From an uncultured Planctomycetaceae bacterium (GTDB taxonomy: Bacteria > Planctomycetota > Planctomycetia > Pirellulales > UBA1268), in contig CAISKG010000635.1 in assembly GCA_903885855.1 (NCBI GenBank), forward strand, positions 1 through 5,941: DNA of 5,941 nt, written 5' to 3'. The first letter of the stretch is position 1. Each line of letters starts with the position of its first letter. Position numbers and translations under genes: made by a program. The notes beneath the pieces are model-generated. The model searched no databases. It saw only the letters and a program-made list of their open reading frames with translations, and was not told where the DNA came from. Below, in pieces: positions 5,607-5,941 of the stretch.

Positions 5607-5941
5607 TCAAGTTAGGGGTTGGTCTTCCGATAGACCAGCCCTGTGCGGTCGCTGAGGCGTAGCCGAAGCGGCCGCACAGGGCTGCCAGGCCTCGGGAGCC
5701 GGGGGACGGTATCCCAGGGCGCTGTGAGGGCGGACCGTGTTGTAGTGACGCCGCCACATCTCGATGAGTACCTTCGCCTCGAACAGGGTGTCGAAGACCT
5801 CCCGGTCGAGTAGCTCGTCACGAAGCTTGCCATTGAAGCTCTCGACGTACCCGTTCTCCCAAGGCGACCCAGGCTCGATGGAGAGCGTCGTCACGCCGAC
5901 GCGCCCAAGCCACTCCCGGACCCTCCTCGCCGTGAACTCGC
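5607..5941 (-). CDS. IS3-family transposase OrfB, C-terminal part (5' end outside window)
   Basis: The frame is open from the right edge of the window to TGA at 5607-5609, so this is the C-terminal 110 or so residues of a longer rve-type (DDE) integrase-core protein. It reads EFTARRVREWLGRVG, then the IS3 block SPWENGYVESFNGKLRDELL, then an internal stretch ending RRHYNTVRPHSALGYRPPAP. The Glu in GYVESF is the third catalytic acid of the DDE triad; the two Asp lie outside the window. A GTG at 5894 could serve as a start but falls within the conserved domain and is not the real start. In the family OrfB is made as an OrfAB frameshift fusion, which cannot be judged here. The last 25 residues (CAAASATPQRPHRAGLSEDQ) show no family pattern and are encoded by a strong inverted repeat. 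Whether the copy is active is unknown. Confidence 0.92.
   Translation of the reverse strand, partial: EFTARRVREWLGRVGVTTLSIEPGSPWENGYVESFNGKLRDELLDREVFDTLFEAKVLIEMWRRHYNTVRPHSALGYRPPAPEAWQPCAAASATPQRPHRAGLSEDQPLT
5620..5683 (-). repeat. Double hairpin at the 3' end of the IS3 transposase gene
   Basis: AGCCCTGTGCGG (5637-5648) pairs perfectly with CCGCACAGGGCT (5672-5683). The stem continues inward with one G-T pair and four more pairs (TCGCT 5649-5653 with AGCGG 5667-5671), giving 17 bp around a 13-nt loop. Immediately next to it TGGTCT (5620-5625) pairs with AGACCA (5632-5637). Both lie inside the last codons of the transposase. No T-run follows on the minus strand, so a classical terminator is not shown. 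A role in blocking read-through or protecting the mRNA end is inference. Confidence 0.75.

Larger units (their letters stand above)
5578..5941 (-). mobile_element. IS3-family insertion sequence, partial (3' end of element; continues past the window)
   Basis: The element is defined by its OrfB transposase and by the break in integrase similarity. The proposed outer end starts TGACCTGCCCCCA at 5578. It begins with the TG typical of IS3-family termini and lies right where integrase similarity (FHNLRAS) stops. TGGAACTGACC at 5572 is an alternative end. The other terminus is beyond the right edge, so the inverted repeat and target duplication cannot be checked here. The end sequence resembles my memory of the IS407 group, which makes 4-bp duplications; on that reading GAAC (5574-5577) would be one copy. 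G+C is clearly lower than in the left genes (35/60 at 5761-5820). Confidence 0.7.

Noticed and set aside
5216..5662. 148-codon plus-strand frame across the tRNA and mobile remnants
   Set aside because: It spans the tRNA, its terminator and antisense integrase and transposase sequence, so it is not a plausible gene.

Overview
The window is very GC-rich chromosomal DNA (50 of 60 bases G+C in the stretch I counted at 1261-1320). The gene types suggest a planctomycete of the Pirellulales kind: a Hanks-type Ser/Thr kinase with a C-terminal membrane anchor, a membrane-tethered trypsin-like protease, few clear Shine-Dalgarno sites, and an integrase tail of a type I associate with planctomycetes. The taxonomic call is inference from gene style only; there is no phylogenetic marker beyond a tRNA.

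Left part (1-1984): a short leader with a perfect 20-bp palindrome, then two genes joined by an ATGA stop/start overlap. They encode a YqaB-like HAD sugar-phosphate phosphatase and an ACT-domain threonine ammonia-lyase (IlvA/TdcB type), and are very likely translationally coupled. Middle part (1985-4916): a spacer without a supported gene, a small helical ORF of 50 codons with a good Shine-Dalgarno, an exported trypsin-like serine protease with a Pro/Ala-rich stalk and C-terminal membrane anchor, and a serine/threonine protein kinase with a near-C-terminal membrane helix. Protease and kinase would sit on opposite faces of the same membrane.

Right part (4917-5941): about 300 bp with no supported gene, then a tRNA-Glu(CUC) with its own promoter and a strong intrinsic terminator. 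Beyond it lies a scar of mobile DNA. The C-terminal tail of a tyrosine recombinase runs on the minus strand toward the tRNA. Its open frame continues through the terminator and antisense through the 3' half of the tRNA. The 5' part of this integrase is cut off by an IS3-family insertion sequence, whose OrfB C-terminus occupies the right edge and continues past the window. G+C drops there (35 of 60 at 5761-5820), which fits imported DNA.

No complete new system (defence, CRISPR, toxin-antitoxin) is visible. The points most worth a second look are the integrase frame that reads through the tRNA attachment region, the nested IS insertion, the leader palindrome, the small ORF before the protease, and the protease/kinase pair.
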